A DNA stretch of 43,584 bases from positions 1 to 43,584 of the forward strand of contig JAGAAC010000164.1 in NCBI GenBank assembly GCA_017615475.1. The letters are read 5' to 3'. This document shows, piece by piece, positions 1 to 8,626 of the stretch (positions within the stretch are counted from its first letter, which is position 1; each line of letters starts with the position of its first letter). This DNA comes from Clostridia bacterium (lineage in GTDB: Bacteria; Bacillota; Clostridia; Christensenellales; Aristaeellaceae). Below the pieces are notes generated by a model. That model searched no databases. It was not told where the DNA came from and saw nothing but the letters and a program-made list of their open reading frames with translations. The position numbers and the translations under genes were made by a program.

Positions 1-54
1 GACAGCGTGCTGTTTATGGCAGTGCTGATGTATTGCTATTTAATGTTCAAATAA
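1..54 (+). CDS. cdsA: Phosphatidate cytidylyltransferase, 3' end only
   Basis: Reading frame 1 is open from the window edge and stops with TAA at 52-54. The last 17 residues read DSVLFMAVLMYCYLMFK. CdsA proteins of Bacillota typically end in an 'RFDS..F..P..YY' type segment followed by a short hydrophobic tail, and cdsA normally lies directly upstream of dxr, as here. CdsA is a membrane enzyme that makes CDP-diacylglycerol from phosphatidic acid and CTP. The call rests on this short tail plus gene order; the rest of the gene is outside the window. The last codons form the left arm of the hairpin at 28-73. Confidence 0.75.
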   Translation, partial: DSVLFMAVLMYCYLMFK

Positions 55-73
55 ACATTAAATAGCAATACAT
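28..73 (+). terminator. Gene-tail hairpin at the end of cdsA
   Basis: Positions 28-47 and 54-73 are a perfect 20-bp inverted repeat with a 6-base loop (48-53). The left arm lies wholly inside the cdsA coding sequence and the stop codon begins in the loop. No T-run follows; the right arm abuts an AAT heptad array at 74. It could act as a terminator-like or RNA-stabilising stem, but it lacks the U-tract of a classical intrinsic terminator. Confidence 0.75.
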
Positions 74-108
74 AATGAATAATTAACAATTAACAATGAA
101 CAATTATG
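74..108 (+). repeat. AAT-heptad array (5 units)
   Basis: Five consecutive 7-base units start directly after the hairpin arm; the unit types are AATGAAT, AATTAAC, AATGAAC and AATTATG. A further inverted repeat (66-76 with 103-113, 11 bp) brackets the array and shares bases with the hairpin at 28-73, so the two structures exclude each other. Nothing else recognisable lies between here and the dxr ribosome binding site. Confidence 0.85.
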
Positions 109-181
109 TATTGTTTTATGCCGATAGTCTGTATGACGTCTGATTATTGGTTGTGAACTGGATGATGAGAAGAAAGGCAGT

Positions 182-1327
182 ATGATGAGAAGTATTGCTA
201 TTCTGGGATCCACGGGGTCTATCGGGACGCAGGCGCTGGATCTGTGCCGGCGGCATCCGGACCGGTACCGTGTGACGGCGCTGACTGCCAGGGAAAGTAA
301 GGAAAAGCTGTTTGAGCAGGTACGGGAATTCCGTCCGGAAATCGCCGGCCTGAAGGATGGCTTCGATCCGGCGGAAATACCGGAGGACCTGAAGTTCTGC
401 CGTTTCCTTTCCGGGGAGGAAGCACTGCATGCGGCAGCCGCGGAAACAGACGCGGATATGGTGCTGGTGAGCATCGTGGGCATTGCAGGGCTGCAGGGCG
501 TGATGGACGCGCTGAAGGCCGGGAAGCAGGTGCTGCTTGCCAATAAGGAAGCACTGGTAACCGGCGGCCACCTGGTAACGGAGCTGGCCCGGAAGGCGGG
601 GAAACCCCTGCTGCCGGTAGACAGCGAACACAGCGCGATTTTCCAGTGCCTGCAGGCGGACGGAACCAACAAGCCGGTGAAGATCCTGCTGACCGCTTCC
701 GGCGGTCCCTTCCGGACCTGGGATAAGGAACGGATCCGCAAAGCGACGAAAGCGGAAGCCCTGAAGCATCCCAACTGGAACATGGGCGCCAAGATTACCG
801 TGGACAGCGCCAGCATGTTCAACAAGGGCCTGGAAATCATGGAGGCCCGGTGGCTGTTTGACATGCCGGAAGATAAAATTGAAGTGGTGGTACATCCCCA
901 GAGCATTGTACACAGTGCGGTGGTGTATGAGGACGGCGCGGTGCTGGCGCAGCTGGGCGAACCGGACATGCGTGTACCGATCGGCTACGCCATGGCTTAT
1001 CCGGAGCGCATTGCGACGGGCGTATCCGCTCCGGATCTGTTCAAACTGGGCAGCCTGACCTTTGAAAAACCGGATGAAGAGAAGTTCCCGGCACTGCGGC
1101 TGGCCAGGGAGTGCCTGCGGGCTGGCGGGGCGGCGTGCACCGTGTTCAACGGGGCAAATGAAGAAGCGGTGGCGGCCTTCCTGCGGGAAGAGATTCCCTT
1201 CGGGGAGATTGCCGTACGGGTGGAACGGGCGCTGGAGAAGCTGTCCGGACTGCCGGCAGACTGTATTGAAGATATCTATTATGCTGATCAGCTCGCAAGG
1301 GCGAGCGTGATCAGCAATGAAAAATGA
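182..1327 (+). CDS. dxr: 1-deoxy-D-xylulose 5-phosphate reductoisomerase
   Basis: Cytosolic NADPH-dependent enzyme of the MEP isoprenoid pathway that turns DXP into 2-C-methyl-D-erythritol 4-phosphate. The N-terminus carries the Rossmann motif LGSTGSIGTQAL. The NKEALVTGG segment (about residue 121), the substrate-loop ASGGPFR (about 177) and the metal-binding VDSEHSAIFQ region (about 148) are all present, as is HPNWNMGAKITVDSASMFNK. Length, 381 residues, is normal. An AGAAAGG ribosome site at 171-177 could serve ATG 182 or ATG 185; the two cannot be separated. It sits between cdsA and rseP as in many Bacillota. The last ten residues (ASVISNEK and neighbours) are encoded by the right arm of a hairpin and the first heptad unit, so the C-terminus looks rewritten by the intergenic element. 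Confidence 0.96.
   Translation: MMRSIAILGSTGSIGTQALDLCRRHPDRYRVTALTARESKEKLFEQVREFRPEIAGLKDGFDPAEIPEDLKFCRFLSGEEALHAAAAETDADMVLVSIVGIAGLQGVMDALKAGKQVLLANKEALVTGGHLVTELARKAGKPLLPVDSEHSAIFQCLQADGTNKPVKILLTASGGPFRTWDKERIRKATKAEALKHPNWNMGAKITVDSASMFNKGLEIMEARWLFDMPEDKIEVVVHPQSIVHSAVVYEDGAVLAQLGEPDMRVPIGYAMAYPERIATGVSAPDLFKLGSLTFEKPDEEKFPALRLARECLRAGGAACTVFNGANEEAVAAFLREEIPFGEIAVRVERALEKLSGLPADCIEDIYYADQLARASVISNEK
1282..1316 (+). terminator. Gene-tail hairpin inside the 3' end of dxr
   Basis: The arms 1282-1296 and 1301-1316 pair over 15 bp around the loop AAGG, with one extra G (1307) bulged on the right. Both arms are within the dxr reading frame, which stops only at 1325-1327. The heptad array follows with no gap, and no T-run is present. 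Confidence 0.65.
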
Positions 1328-1350
1328 AAAATGAATAATGAATAATTGTT
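1316..1350 (+). repeat. AAT-heptad array (5 units)
   Basis: Five 7-base units of types AATGAAA, AATGAAT and AATTGTT. The dxr stop codon TGA (1325-1327) is supplied by the second unit. The rseP ribosome binding site follows at 1361-1368. Confidence 0.85.
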
Positions 1351-1378
1351 TGTTTTTCACAGAAAGGGTTTCAGTTAT

Positions 1379-2449
1379 ATGTATATCATCCTGGCATTAC
1401 TGCTTTTGGCGATACTGATTACGGTGCATGAATTCGGGCATTTCCTGGCGGCCCGGGCGATGAAGATCGAGGTCCGGGAGTTTGCCATCGGCATGGGACC
1501 GAAACTGGTGGGCTGGAAGAGTAAGAAATACGAGACGGATTTCAGCATCCGGGCTATTCCCCTGGGCGGATTCTGCGCTTTCTACGGTGAGGATGACGCA
1601 AAAGGCGAGTCAAAGGACGACCCCCGGGCATTCCCGAAACAGAATGTCTGGAAGCGGCTTTTTGTCATCCTGATGGGACCGGTGATGAACTTTGTGCTGG
1701 CCTTTGTGGTGGGCACGGTCTTTTTCTGGGTGAACGGCGTCGAAACGATAACGGGAATTGATCCTTATATCGCGGAAGTGATGGCTGCCGGACCGGCTTA
1801 CTCCGCCGGAATCCAGGAAAAAGACGTGGTGACGGAGATCAACGGCGTGAATATGCTGGACGGTACGCAGACAACGCTGCTGAAGACCATCGGAAACTGG
1901 AAAGAAGGAGACGCTCCCCTGAAGATGACCATCCGGAGAGGGGAAGAAACCTTTGAAACAGAGCTGACTCCGGTCTGGGATGAAAAAGAAGAGAAGATGA
2001 GGATCGGGGTGACTGTCGGCGGCAGATACAGGACAATAACCGATCCGGAAACCTTCCTGGGCGGCTTTGTGGATTCCTGGGACTGGTGTAAATACGCTTC
2101 CGGCACGATGCTGCGCGCGCTGAAAGATATGGTGACCAAGGGAGAAGGACTGGACCAGACCGCTGGACCGGTGGGAATTGTGAGCATGGTTTCGAACGAG
2201 GTCCAGGAGAACGGCCTGAAGGCTTTCATAGAGCTGCTGATGGTCATCTCCATTAACCTGGGACTGATGAACCTGCTGCCGATTCCGGGACTGGACGGAA
2301 GCCGGCTGGTGTTCGGCCTGGTGGAGGTGGTCCGGCGCAAACCGGTGCCGCCGGAAAAAGAGGCCATGGTGCATCTGGCAGGGATGATCCTGCTGTTCGG
2401 GTTTATGATTTTTATCACGTACAGGGATATTATGAAGCTGTTCAGCTAA
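1379..2449 (+). CDS. rseP: RIP site-2 metalloprotease
   Basis: Membrane-embedded zinc protease of the RseP/RasP family that cleaves transmembrane segments of anti-sigma factors and signal-peptide remnants. The zinc motif HEFGH is at about residue 17 in the first membrane segment, a PDZ domain covers about 120-200, and the second metal ligand region NLLPIPGLDGSRL is at about 297. Three to four hydrophobic segments are visible. I chose ATG 1379 (356 residues) because AGAAAGGG at 1361-1368 is correctly spaced; an upstream TTG at 1346 lies in a heptad repeat and has no ribosome site. It is co-directional with dxr and ispG, the standard order in this phylum. Confidence 0.94.
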   Translation: MYIILALLLLAILITVHEFGHFLAARAMKIEVREFAIGMGPKLVGWKSKKYETDFSIRAIPLGGFCAFYGEDDAKGESKDDPRAFPKQNVWKRLFVILMGPVMNFVLAFVVGTVFFWVNGVETITGIDPYIAEVMAAGPAYSAGIQEKDVVTEINGVNMLDGTQTTLLKTIGNWKEGDAPLKMTIRRGEETFETELTPVWDEKEEKMRIGVTVGGRYRTITDPETFLGGFVDSWDWCKYASGTMLRALKDMVTKGEGLDQTAGPVGIVSMVSNEVQENGLKAFIELLMVISINLGLMNLLPIPGLDGSRLVFGLVEVVRRKPVPPEKEAMVHLAGMILLFGFMIFITYRDIMKLFS

Positions 2450-2454
2450 AGTGT

Positions 2455-2496
2455 AGAGTGATGAGTGAAGAGTGAACAGTGAAGAGTGAACAGTTG
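2455..2496 (+). repeat. Heptad array, G-variant (about 6 units)
   Basis: Period-7 repeats of types AGAGTGA, TGAGTGA and ACAGTGA (equivalently AGTGAAG/AGTGAAC). They match the AAT heptads elsewhere with A-to-G at one position. The array fills the rseP-ispG gap. Confidence 0.75.
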
Positions 2497-2514
2497 CCAC
2501 CGAGTTGGCGGCAA
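2494..2514 (+). other. Stem-loop directly before the ispG ribosome site
   Basis: Positions 2494-2501 pair with 2507-2514 (8 bp, one G-U) around a 5-base loop. The stem ends against the AGGAGG at 2514-2519, so it could modulate access to the ribosome binding site. Confidence 0.45.
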
Positions 2515-2526
2515 GGAGGCAGCAGA

Positions 2527-3603
2527 ATGACCAGAACAGTGAATGTAGGTGGACTTAAACTCGGTGGCGGGAACCCGATATTGGTTCAGAGCATGACAAA
2601 CACGGACACCCGGGACGCGGAGGCTACACTGAAACAGATCTGCGCACTGCATGACGCGGGCTGCGATATCGTGCGGGTGAGCGTCTATGACGAAGCCTGC
2701 GCGGAGGCGGTGAAGACACTGGCGGCAAAAAGCCCGGTGCCGCTGGTCGCTGATATCCATTTTGACTATAAACTGGCTATCCGTTCCGCGGAGAACGGTA
2801 TCGCAAAACTGCGGATCAATCCCGGCAACATCGGCGGGGAAGCCCGGGTACGGGAACTGGCAGACTGCGCCAAGGCCCACGGGATTCCGATCCGGATCGG
2901 CGTGAACAGCGGATCCGCGGAAAAGGACCTGCTGGCAAAGTACGGCGGGCCCACGGCAGAGTGCCTGGTGGAAAGTGCCCTGGGACATGCCCGGATCCTG
3001 GAAAAAGCCGGTTTTGACGATATCGTGCTGAGCATGAAGAGCAGCGATGTAAAGCTGACTATTGACGCTTACAGGCTGGCTCATGAACGCTGTGATTATC
3101 CCCTGCACCTGGGCGTTACGGAAGCGGGACTGCCGGGACAGGGCACCGTGAAGAGCGCAATCGGTATCGGGGCACTGCTGGCGGACGGGATCGGCGATAC
3201 GATCCGGGTCAGCCTGAGCGGGGATCCGCTGCCGGAAGCGAAGGCTGCCTGGGATATCCTGCGGGCCCTGAACCTGCGGACACGGGGTGTTCAGCTGATT
3301 GCCTGCCCCACCTGCGGCCGGACCTGCATTCCGGTGGAGCAGATTGCCCGCCGGGTGGAGGCGGAGCTTTCGGACGTGACGGTTCCGCTGAAGGTGGCGG
3401 TGATGGGCTGCATCGTGAACGGCCTGGGTGAAGGCCGGGAGGCAGACGTCGGCATCGCCGGGGGCAAGGACGGCGGCGCGCTGTTTGTGAAGGGACAGGA
3501 GCCGAGAAAAGTCAAGGGCGACCTGGCGGAGATATTGATTCAAGAAGTACGGAGACTTCTTGAATCAAATGCAGAATGCAGAATGAATTGCTGCGGCTGC
3601 TGA
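2527..3603 (+). CDS. ispG: 4-hydroxy-3-methylbut-2-en-1-yl diphosphate synthase
   Basis: 4Fe-4S enzyme of the MEP pathway that reductively opens MEcPP to HMBPP. The N-terminal TIM-barrel begins with PILVQSMTNTDT; the C-terminal iron-sulfur domain shows CPTCGR (about residue 260) and MGCIVNGLGE, which supply the three cluster cysteines and the glutamate ligand. Start ATG 2527 has an AGGAGG site at 2514-2519; the 16 codons upstream of it are heptad repeat and are not counted. The core ends near LAEILIQEV; the last ~15 residues (RRLLESNAECRMNCCGC) are encoded by the hairpin right arm, two AATGCAG units and a CTGCGG stretch, and I do not recognise them from other IspG proteins. Confidence 0.95.
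   Translation: MTRTVNVGGLKLGGGNPILVQSMTNTDTRDAEATLKQICALHDAGCDIVRVSVYDEACAEAVKTLAAKSPVPLVADIHFDYKLAIRSAENGIAKLRINPGNIGGEARVRELADCAKAHGIPIRIGVNSGSAEKDLLAKYGGPTAECLVESALGHARILEKAGFDDIVLSMKSSDVKLTIDAYRLAHERCDYPLHLGVTEAGLPGQGTVKSAIGIGALLADGIGDTIRVSLSGDPLPEAKAAWDILRALNLRTRGVQLIACPTCGRTCIPVEQIARRVEAELSDVTVPLKVAVMGCIVNGLGEGREADVGIAGGKDGGALFVKGQEPRKVKGDLAEILIQEVRRLLESNAECRMNCCGC
3535..3568 (+). terminator. Gene-tail hairpin inside the 3' end of ispG
   Basis: Perfect 14-bp inverted repeat, 3535-3548 with 3555-3568, loop 3549-3554. It is entirely within the ispG reading frame, and the heptad array begins at the end of the right arm. Confidence 0.75.
3568..3588 (+). repeat. AAT-heptad array (3 units)
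   Basis: Three units, of types AATGCAG and AATGAAT, read through in the ispG frame. AATGCAG contains no stop codon, which is why the frame continues to the TGA at 3601-3603. Confidence 0.8.
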
Positions 3604-3671
3604 TAAACGATAAGTTTCTATATGACTGTGTGAAGAAGTCTCAGGATGGAAAAGGATTATTTGGTACTTAA

Positions 3672-6600
3672 ATGAGCTATGAAGATCTGATGGCGCGAAT
3701 CGCGCGGGAAATCCCGGCACTGGCGGGAAAACTGTCGGCACCGCGGGTAACCTATGTCAAATCTTTGAAAAAAGCCTATATCACCTTTGAAAGCTCCGTG
3801 CTTGCGGGAGAAAAGGAATTCCTGAAGCTGGAAACGATCCTCCGGGACCTGTTTCCCGGCCGGCCGCTGGCTGTCCGGATTATTTCCCCGGGACTGAAGT
3901 CGGCCTTCCTGGAAGATCCGTCCCCGTACAGGCAGGTGCTGGATGACTTCCTGCGCAGGAATTATCCCATGGCCCGCGGCTGGATTGGGAAGATTGACTG
4001 GCGGATGGAAAAAAACCAGCTGACGGAAACCACAGACCTTCCCGGCGGAGACCGGGAGGAAGGCCTGCTGACACTTGTTTTCCCGGACGATATCAGCCTT
4101 CAGGTGATGCGGAAAAGCGATGTGGCGGAGCGGCTGGCGGTCGCGATCAGGGAGATCTTCGCGGCTAGCCTCCGGGTGGAAATGACCGTGGAGGGAACAC
4201 GGGAAGAACGCCTGCGCCGGATGATTGAAGAGCGCCAGAACGTTGTGCTGACCGTGACAGCGGCTGAAATGGCGGAGCGTTACGGAACAGGGGTCGGAGG
4301 GGAAAAGGAATCCGCTCCGAAAAAGCCGGCAGGCGAAAAGAAACAGGCCGCGAAAACGGACGGACCGAAAGCCAAACCAGCCGCGCCGGCAGCACCGGAA
4401 CCGACGACAGGCAAGCCGATCATGGGCCGGAGCATCGCGGACAGGCCTGTTGAGATCAGGGAACTGACCGGGGAAAGCGGCCTGGTGGTGGTCCAGGGCG
4501 AAGTGTTCAAGCTGGAACAGAAGGAACTGAAAGGCGGCGAAATGCTGCTGGTCACCTTTGCGGTGACCGACTACACCAGCTCTGTGCTGTGTAAGATTTT
4601 CTTCCGTTACCGTGCCCGCTTCATGAAAAAAGAAGAGGCGGAAGCCACTCCCATCACCGATGAGGAACGTGCGGCTGTGAAGGAAAAGGTGGACCGGATT
4701 AAGGAAGGCATGTGCGTCCGGGTCCGCGGCGAGTGCCTGTATGACAATTACGCCAGGGACCTGAGTATTTCGGTCCGCGACCTGATGGAAGCAAAGAAAG
4801 AGGAGCGCGAAGACACCGCGGAGGAAAAGCGGGTTGAGCTCCATATGCATACCAACATGTCCACGATGGACGCCCTGACACCGGTGGAGAAACTGATCTC
4901 CCGGGCGGCAAAGTGGGGCCATCCTGCCGTGGCCGTGACGGATCACGGCGTACTGCAGTCCTTCCCGGCGGCTTTCCGGGCTGCCAAGGGCAAGATTAAG
5001 CTGATCCCGGGCTGCGAAGGCTACCTGATTGATGAAAAACCCATTGTGGAGGAACCGGACGAGCGGCCCTATGACGGTCCGATTGTTGTGCTGGACTTTG
5101 AAAGCACGGGACTGAATACAGGCAAGGCGAGGATCATTGAGATCGGCGCGGTGAAGCTGCAGGACGGCACGGTGATTGACAGCCTGGAACAGCTGGTGGA
5201 TCCCGGACAGCCGGTGGGTCCCAAGATTACAGAGATTACCGGAATCAGCGACGCAATGCTGGAGGGACAGCCGAAAGCAGAGGAAGCGCTGCCGAAACTG
5301 CTGGAGTTTATCGGTGACCTGCCGATCGCGGCGCATAACGCGCATTTTGACGCAAGCCTGCTGAAGGCGGAACTGAAACGGCTGGGACTGAGCTTTGACC
5401 ATCCGGTGATGGATACGCTGAGCTATGCCCGGAAACTGTATCCGGACCTGAAATCCTTCCGGCTGGCAGCGCTGTGCAAGCACCTGGGCGTGAGCCTGAA
5501 GAACGCCCACCGGGCGGTGCATGACGCGACCGCCACGGCGCTGTGCCTGAAACGCATGTTTGAGGATACCCGGGCGGCGCATCCGGACGTTCAGAGCGAA
5601 ATTGACCTGAACGCCGCACTGACGAGCGGCGCTATCGGGGAAAGCTGGCACATCATTCTGCTGGCGAAGAACCGGACCGGCCTGGTGAACCTGAACCGGC
5701 TGGTTTCCATCGGACACCTGGACTATTTCAAACGCGTGCCCCATATGCCGCGGCATATGATCCAGAAATACCGGGAGGGCCTGATCCTGGGCAGCGCCTG
5801 CGAGGCCGGCGAACTGTTCCGGGCGGTGCTGAACCGGGAAGACCATGAACGGTTGAAACAGATTGCCTCCTTCTATGACTACCTGGAGGTTCAGCCCATC
5901 GGAAACAACGCCTTCCTGCTGCGGGAGGGACAGGTTACCTCCGAGGAAGAACTGCGGGACCTGAACCGGGAGATCATTAAACTGGGTGAAGAACTGAATA
6001 TCCCGGTGGTTGCCACGGGCGACGTACATTTCCTGGATCCGAAGGACGCCATCGGCCGGGCCATTATTCAGGCCGGCATGAAATATGACGATGCGGATAA
6101 CCAGCCGCCGCTGTACTTCAAGACCACCAACGAGATGCTGGAGGAGTTCTCCTACCTGGGTCCGGAGAAAGCGAAGGAGATTGTTATTGACAATCCCCGG
6201 AAAATCGCGGAGCAGGTGGAGGAAATCAAGCTGTTCCCGAAGCATCCGAAGGGTGAGGATACCTTCCAGCCCTTCTGGGATGACGCGGAGGACATGATCC
6301 AGCAGATGACCTGGGATACGGCGGAGGAACTATACGGCTCCCCCCTGCCGGAGATTGTTGAAGCACGGCTGAAGAAGGAACTGAAGTCCATTGTGGGCTA
6401 CGGTTACTGCACGCTGTACTCCATTGCCCAGAAGCTGGTTTCCCGTTCCCTGCAGGACGGCTACCTGGTGGGCAGCCGGGGCAGCGTCGGTTCCAGCCTG
6501 GTGGCCCGGATGTGCGGCATCACGGAAGTGAACGCGCTTCCGCCGCATTACCGCTGTACCCATTGCCACAAGGGCTTCTTCGATGTTGACAAGAGCCAGT

Positions 6601-8135
6601 ATCACGTTGGTGTGGACCTTCCCGACAAAAACTGTCCCGACTGCGGAAAGCCGCTGACCAAGGACGGATTCGATATTCCCTTCGAAGTCTTCCTGGGATT
6701 CGAGGGAGATAAGGTGCCTGATATCGACCTGAACTTCTCCGGGGAATACCAGAACCGGGCGCATCACTATGTGGAAGAGCTGTTCGGACACGATCACGTG
6801 TTCCGTGCGGGTACGATTTCCGGTCTGGCGGACAAGACGGCATACGGCTATGTGCTGAAGTACCTGGAGGAACGCGGGATCCAGGCAGGCAACGCGGAAA
6901 AGGAACGCCTGGCCATGACCTGCACCGGCGTCAAGCGGACCACCGGCCAGCACCCGGGCGGCATGGTTGTTGTGCCCCTGGAATATGAAATCTATGACTT
7001 TACCGCGGTGCAGCATCCGGCGGATGACCTGGAAAGCGACTTTACCACAACGCACTTCGACTTCAACAGCATGCACGATATCCTGGTGAAGCTGGACTGC
7101 CTCGGCCATGATGACCCGACCATGCTGCATGAGCTGGAGCTGCTGACAGGAATCAACTTCAAGGATGTTCCGCTGGACGATCCCGGGGTGCGGAGCCTGT
7201 TTGCTTCTCCTGAAGCACTGGGCGTCACCACGGAGGAAATCCTGTGCAATACCGGCACCTACGGTGTTCCGGAATTCGGTACAGGCTTTGTGCGGGGCAT
7301 GCTGGAAGAAACCAAGCCCCATACCATGGAGGAACTGCTGCGGATTTCCGGCCTGAGCCACGGTACAGACGTGTGGCTGGGCAACGCGCAGGAGATTATC
7401 GCTTCCGGCACGGCAACGCTGAGCGAATGCGTCTGCTGCCGTGACGATATCATGAACTACCTGATTGACAAGGGCGTGAAGCCGAAACTGGCCTTCACCA
7501 CGATGGAAAGCGTCCGTAAAGGCAAAGGCCTGAAGCCGGAAATGGAACAGGCCATGCTGGACCAGAATGTTCCGGACTGGTTCATGGACAGCTGCAAGAA
7601 GATCAAATACATGTTCCCGAAGGGACACGCGGTGGCTTACGTGACGATGAGCCTGCGCGTAGCCTGGTTCAAGCTGCATCAGCCGCTGGCCTACTACTGC
7701 GCTTATTTCACGGTCCGCGGCGACGGCTTTGACGCCTCCACGATGATCCTGCCGCCGGAGGACGCGCGGAAGAAGATCAAGGAGATCCGGAACATGGATT
7801 CCCCGACGGCCAGGGACAAGGATACGGCGACGTGCCTGGAACTGGTTCTGGAGATGAATATGCGCGGAATCCGGTTCCTGCCGGTGGACCTGTACAAGAG
7901 CGATGTCAGGCGTTTCCGGATTGAGGACGGCAACATCCGGTGCCCGTTCATCAGCCTGCCGGGCCTGGGAGAAAGCGCTGCGATTCCTATCGCCGAAGCG
8001 CGGAAGGATGGCCCGTTCATCAGTATTGAGGATCTGCAGGTCCGCGGCAAAGTGGGCTCATCCGTGATTGAGATGCTGCGGAACCACGGAGCACTGCAGG
8101 GACTGAGCGAGACGAACCAGATCAGTATGTTCTGA
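3672..8135 (+). CDS. polC: DNA polymerase III alpha subunit, PolC type
   Basis: Replicative polymerase with built-in 3'-5' proofreading, found mainly in Bacillota and relatives. Domain order is as expected over 1487 residues: N-terminal domain, a Lys/Ala/Pro-rich linker (about 215-245), OB fold (about 265-370), first part of PHP (HMHTNM at about 391), DEDDh exonuclease (DFESTG at about 475, HNAHFD, HRAVHDA), second part of PHP, polymerase core with the catalytic pair in PDIDLNF (Asp 1017 and Asp 1019), a four-Cys zinc module (CTHC...CPDC) and HPGGMVVVP. No frameshift is seen. ATG 3672 follows an in-frame stop; the nearest purine-rich site (AAAGGA, 3651-3656) is unusually far away at about 15 bases. 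The stop codon spans the stem end and loop of the hairpin at 8120-8150. Confidence 0.98.
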   Translation: MSYEDLMARIAREIPALAGKLSAPRVTYVKSLKKAYITFESSVLAGEKEFLKLETILRDLFPGRPLAVRIISPGLKSAFLEDPSPYRQVLDDFLRRNYPMARGWIGKIDWRMEKNQLTETTDLPGGDREEGLLTLVFPDDISLQVMRKSDVAERLAVAIREIFAASLRVEMTVEGTREERLRRMIEERQNVVLTVTAAEMAERYGTGVGGEKESAPKKPAGEKKQAAKTDGPKAKPAAPAAPEPTTGKPIMGRSIADRPVEIRELTGESGLVVVQGEVFKLEQKELKGGEMLLVTFAVTDYTSSVLCKIFFRYRARFMKKEEAEATPITDEERAAVKEKVDRIKEGMCVRVRGECLYDNYARDLSISVRDLMEAKKEEREDTAEEKRVELHMHTNMSTMDALTPVEKLISRAAKWGHPAVAVTDHGVLQSFPAAFRAAKGKIKLIPGCEGYLIDEKPIVEEPDERPYDGPIVVLDFESTGLNTGKARIIEIGAVKLQDGTVIDSLEQLVDPGQPVGPKITEITGISDAMLEGQPKAEEALPKLLEFIGDLPIAAHNAHFDASLLKAELKRLGLSFDHPVMDTLSYARKLYPDLKSFRLAALCKHLGVSLKNAHRAVHDATATALCLKRMFEDTRAAHPDVQSEIDLNAALTSGAIGESWHIILLAKNRTGLVNLNRLVSIGHLDYFKRVPHMPRHMIQKYREGLILGSACEAGELFRAVLNREDHERLKQIASFYDYLEVQPIGNNAFLLREGQVTSEEELRDLNREIIKLGEELNIPVVATGDVHFLDPKDAIGRAIIQAGMKYDDADNQPPLYFKTTNEMLEEFSYLGPEKAKEIVIDNPRKIAEQVEEIKLFPKHPKGEDTFQPFWDDAEDMIQQMTWDTAEELYGSPLPEIVEARLKKELKSIVGYGYCTLYSIAQKLVSRSLQDGYLVGSRGSVGSSLVARMCGITEVNALPPHYRCTHCHKGFFDVDKSQYHVGVDLPDKNCPDCGKPLTKDGFDIPFEVFLGFEGDKVPDIDLNFSGEYQNRAHHYVEELFGHDHVFRAGTISGLADKTAYGYVLKYLEERGIQAGNAEKERLAMTCTGVKRTTGQHPGGMVVVPLEYEIYDFTAVQHPADDLESDFTTTHFDFNSMHDILVKLDCLGHDDPTMLHELELLTGINFKDVPLDDPGVRSLFASPEALGVTTEEILCNTGTYGVPEFGTGFVRGMLEETKPHTMEELLRISGLSHGTDVWLGNAQEIIASGTATLSECVCCRDDIMNYLIDKGVKPKLAFTTMESVRKGKGLKPEMEQAMLDQNVPDWFMDSCKKIKYMFPKGHAVAYVTMSLRVAWFKLHQPLAYYCAYFTVRGDGFDASTMILPPEDARKKIKEIRNMDSPTARDKDTATCLELVLEMNMRGIRFLPVDLYKSDVRRFRIEDGNIRCPFISLPGLGESAAIPIAEARKDGPFISIEDLQVRGKVGSSVIEMLRNHGALQGLSETNQISMF

Positions 8136-8150
8136 AAGAACATACTGATC
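8120..8150 (+). terminator. Gene-tail hairpin at the end of polC
   Basis: Perfect 14-bp inverted repeat, 8120-8133 with 8137-8150, 3-base loop. The left arm is the last coding triplets of polC and the stop codon crosses into the loop. Heptads start at 8151; there is no T-run. Confidence 0.75.
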
Positions 8151-8185
8151 AATTAACAATGAATAATTAACAATTAACAATTTAT
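8151..8185 (+). repeat. AAT-heptad array (5 units)
   Basis: Five units of types AATTAAC, AATGAAT and AATTTAT, directly joined to the right arm of the polC hairpin. Confidence 0.87.
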
Positions 8186-8276
8186 AGCTGCAGGCGGCGG
8201 TGCCGCATGCGGGAGAAGGAAAAAACGTTAAGAAAGGCGAAATGTATAAGATAACGGTTAAGGAGGGATGACAGGC

Positions 8277-8615
8277 ATGTATCGCTCGATGAACCTGAAG
8301 GGTTTTGTGCTGATCCTGGCGGTTATGCTGGTTATTTTTCTTGTTTTTCATCTGACAATGAAAAGCGCCGTTGACGAAAAAGCGGAAAAGGAGAAGCTTC
8401 TCCGGATCCAGAAAACGAAGCTGGAAGAAGAATATAAGAACCTGAACAATGAGCTGAGCATTATTGGAACGGATGACTATATTATGACCAGCGCAGTGAA
8501 GGATTACGCCTACGTCCGGAAGGACGCAATCCGCTTCGAATATACCAATCCGGAGGCTTTGTACGCCTATACGGAAGAGGAACTGCAGATTCTGATGGAC
8601 GAAATGAACAACTGA
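8277..8615 (+). CDS. Small DivIC/FtsB-like membrane protein
   Basis: A 112-residue single-pass protein. A short N-terminus is followed by a strongly hydrophobic segment (about 9-26), then a charged coiled-coil stretch rich in Glu and Lys (about 30-65), then a tail with AVKDYAYVRKDAIRFEY. This layout matches septum-formation initiator proteins (DivIC/FtsB family, PF04977), which bridge the division complex at the membrane; the identity is by layout, not by a diagnostic motif. ATG 8277 is preferred because AGGAGG at 8261-8266 is one base from the earlier ATG 8268 but ten from 8277. The next gene's ribosome site overlaps its stop codon, so it is probably co-transcribed with the phosphatase. Confidence 0.7.
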   Translation: MYRSMNLKGFVLILAVMLVIFLVFHLTMKSAVDEKAEKEKLLRIQKTKLEEEYKNLNNELSIIGTDDYIMTSAVKDYAYVRKDAIRFEYTNPEALYAYTEEELQILMDEMNN

Positions 8616-8626
8616 GGAGGCACACC

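Noticed and set aside
2479..2526. Longer IspG start at GTG 2479
   Set aside because: The added codons are heptad repeat and hairpin; ATG 2527 has a consensus ribosome site.
3657..6245. Very long - strand reading frame opposite polC, and similar ones opposite gyrA, gyrB and others
   Set aside because: They mirror GC-biased codon use of proven genes, lack family motifs and ribosome sites, and are antisense shadows.
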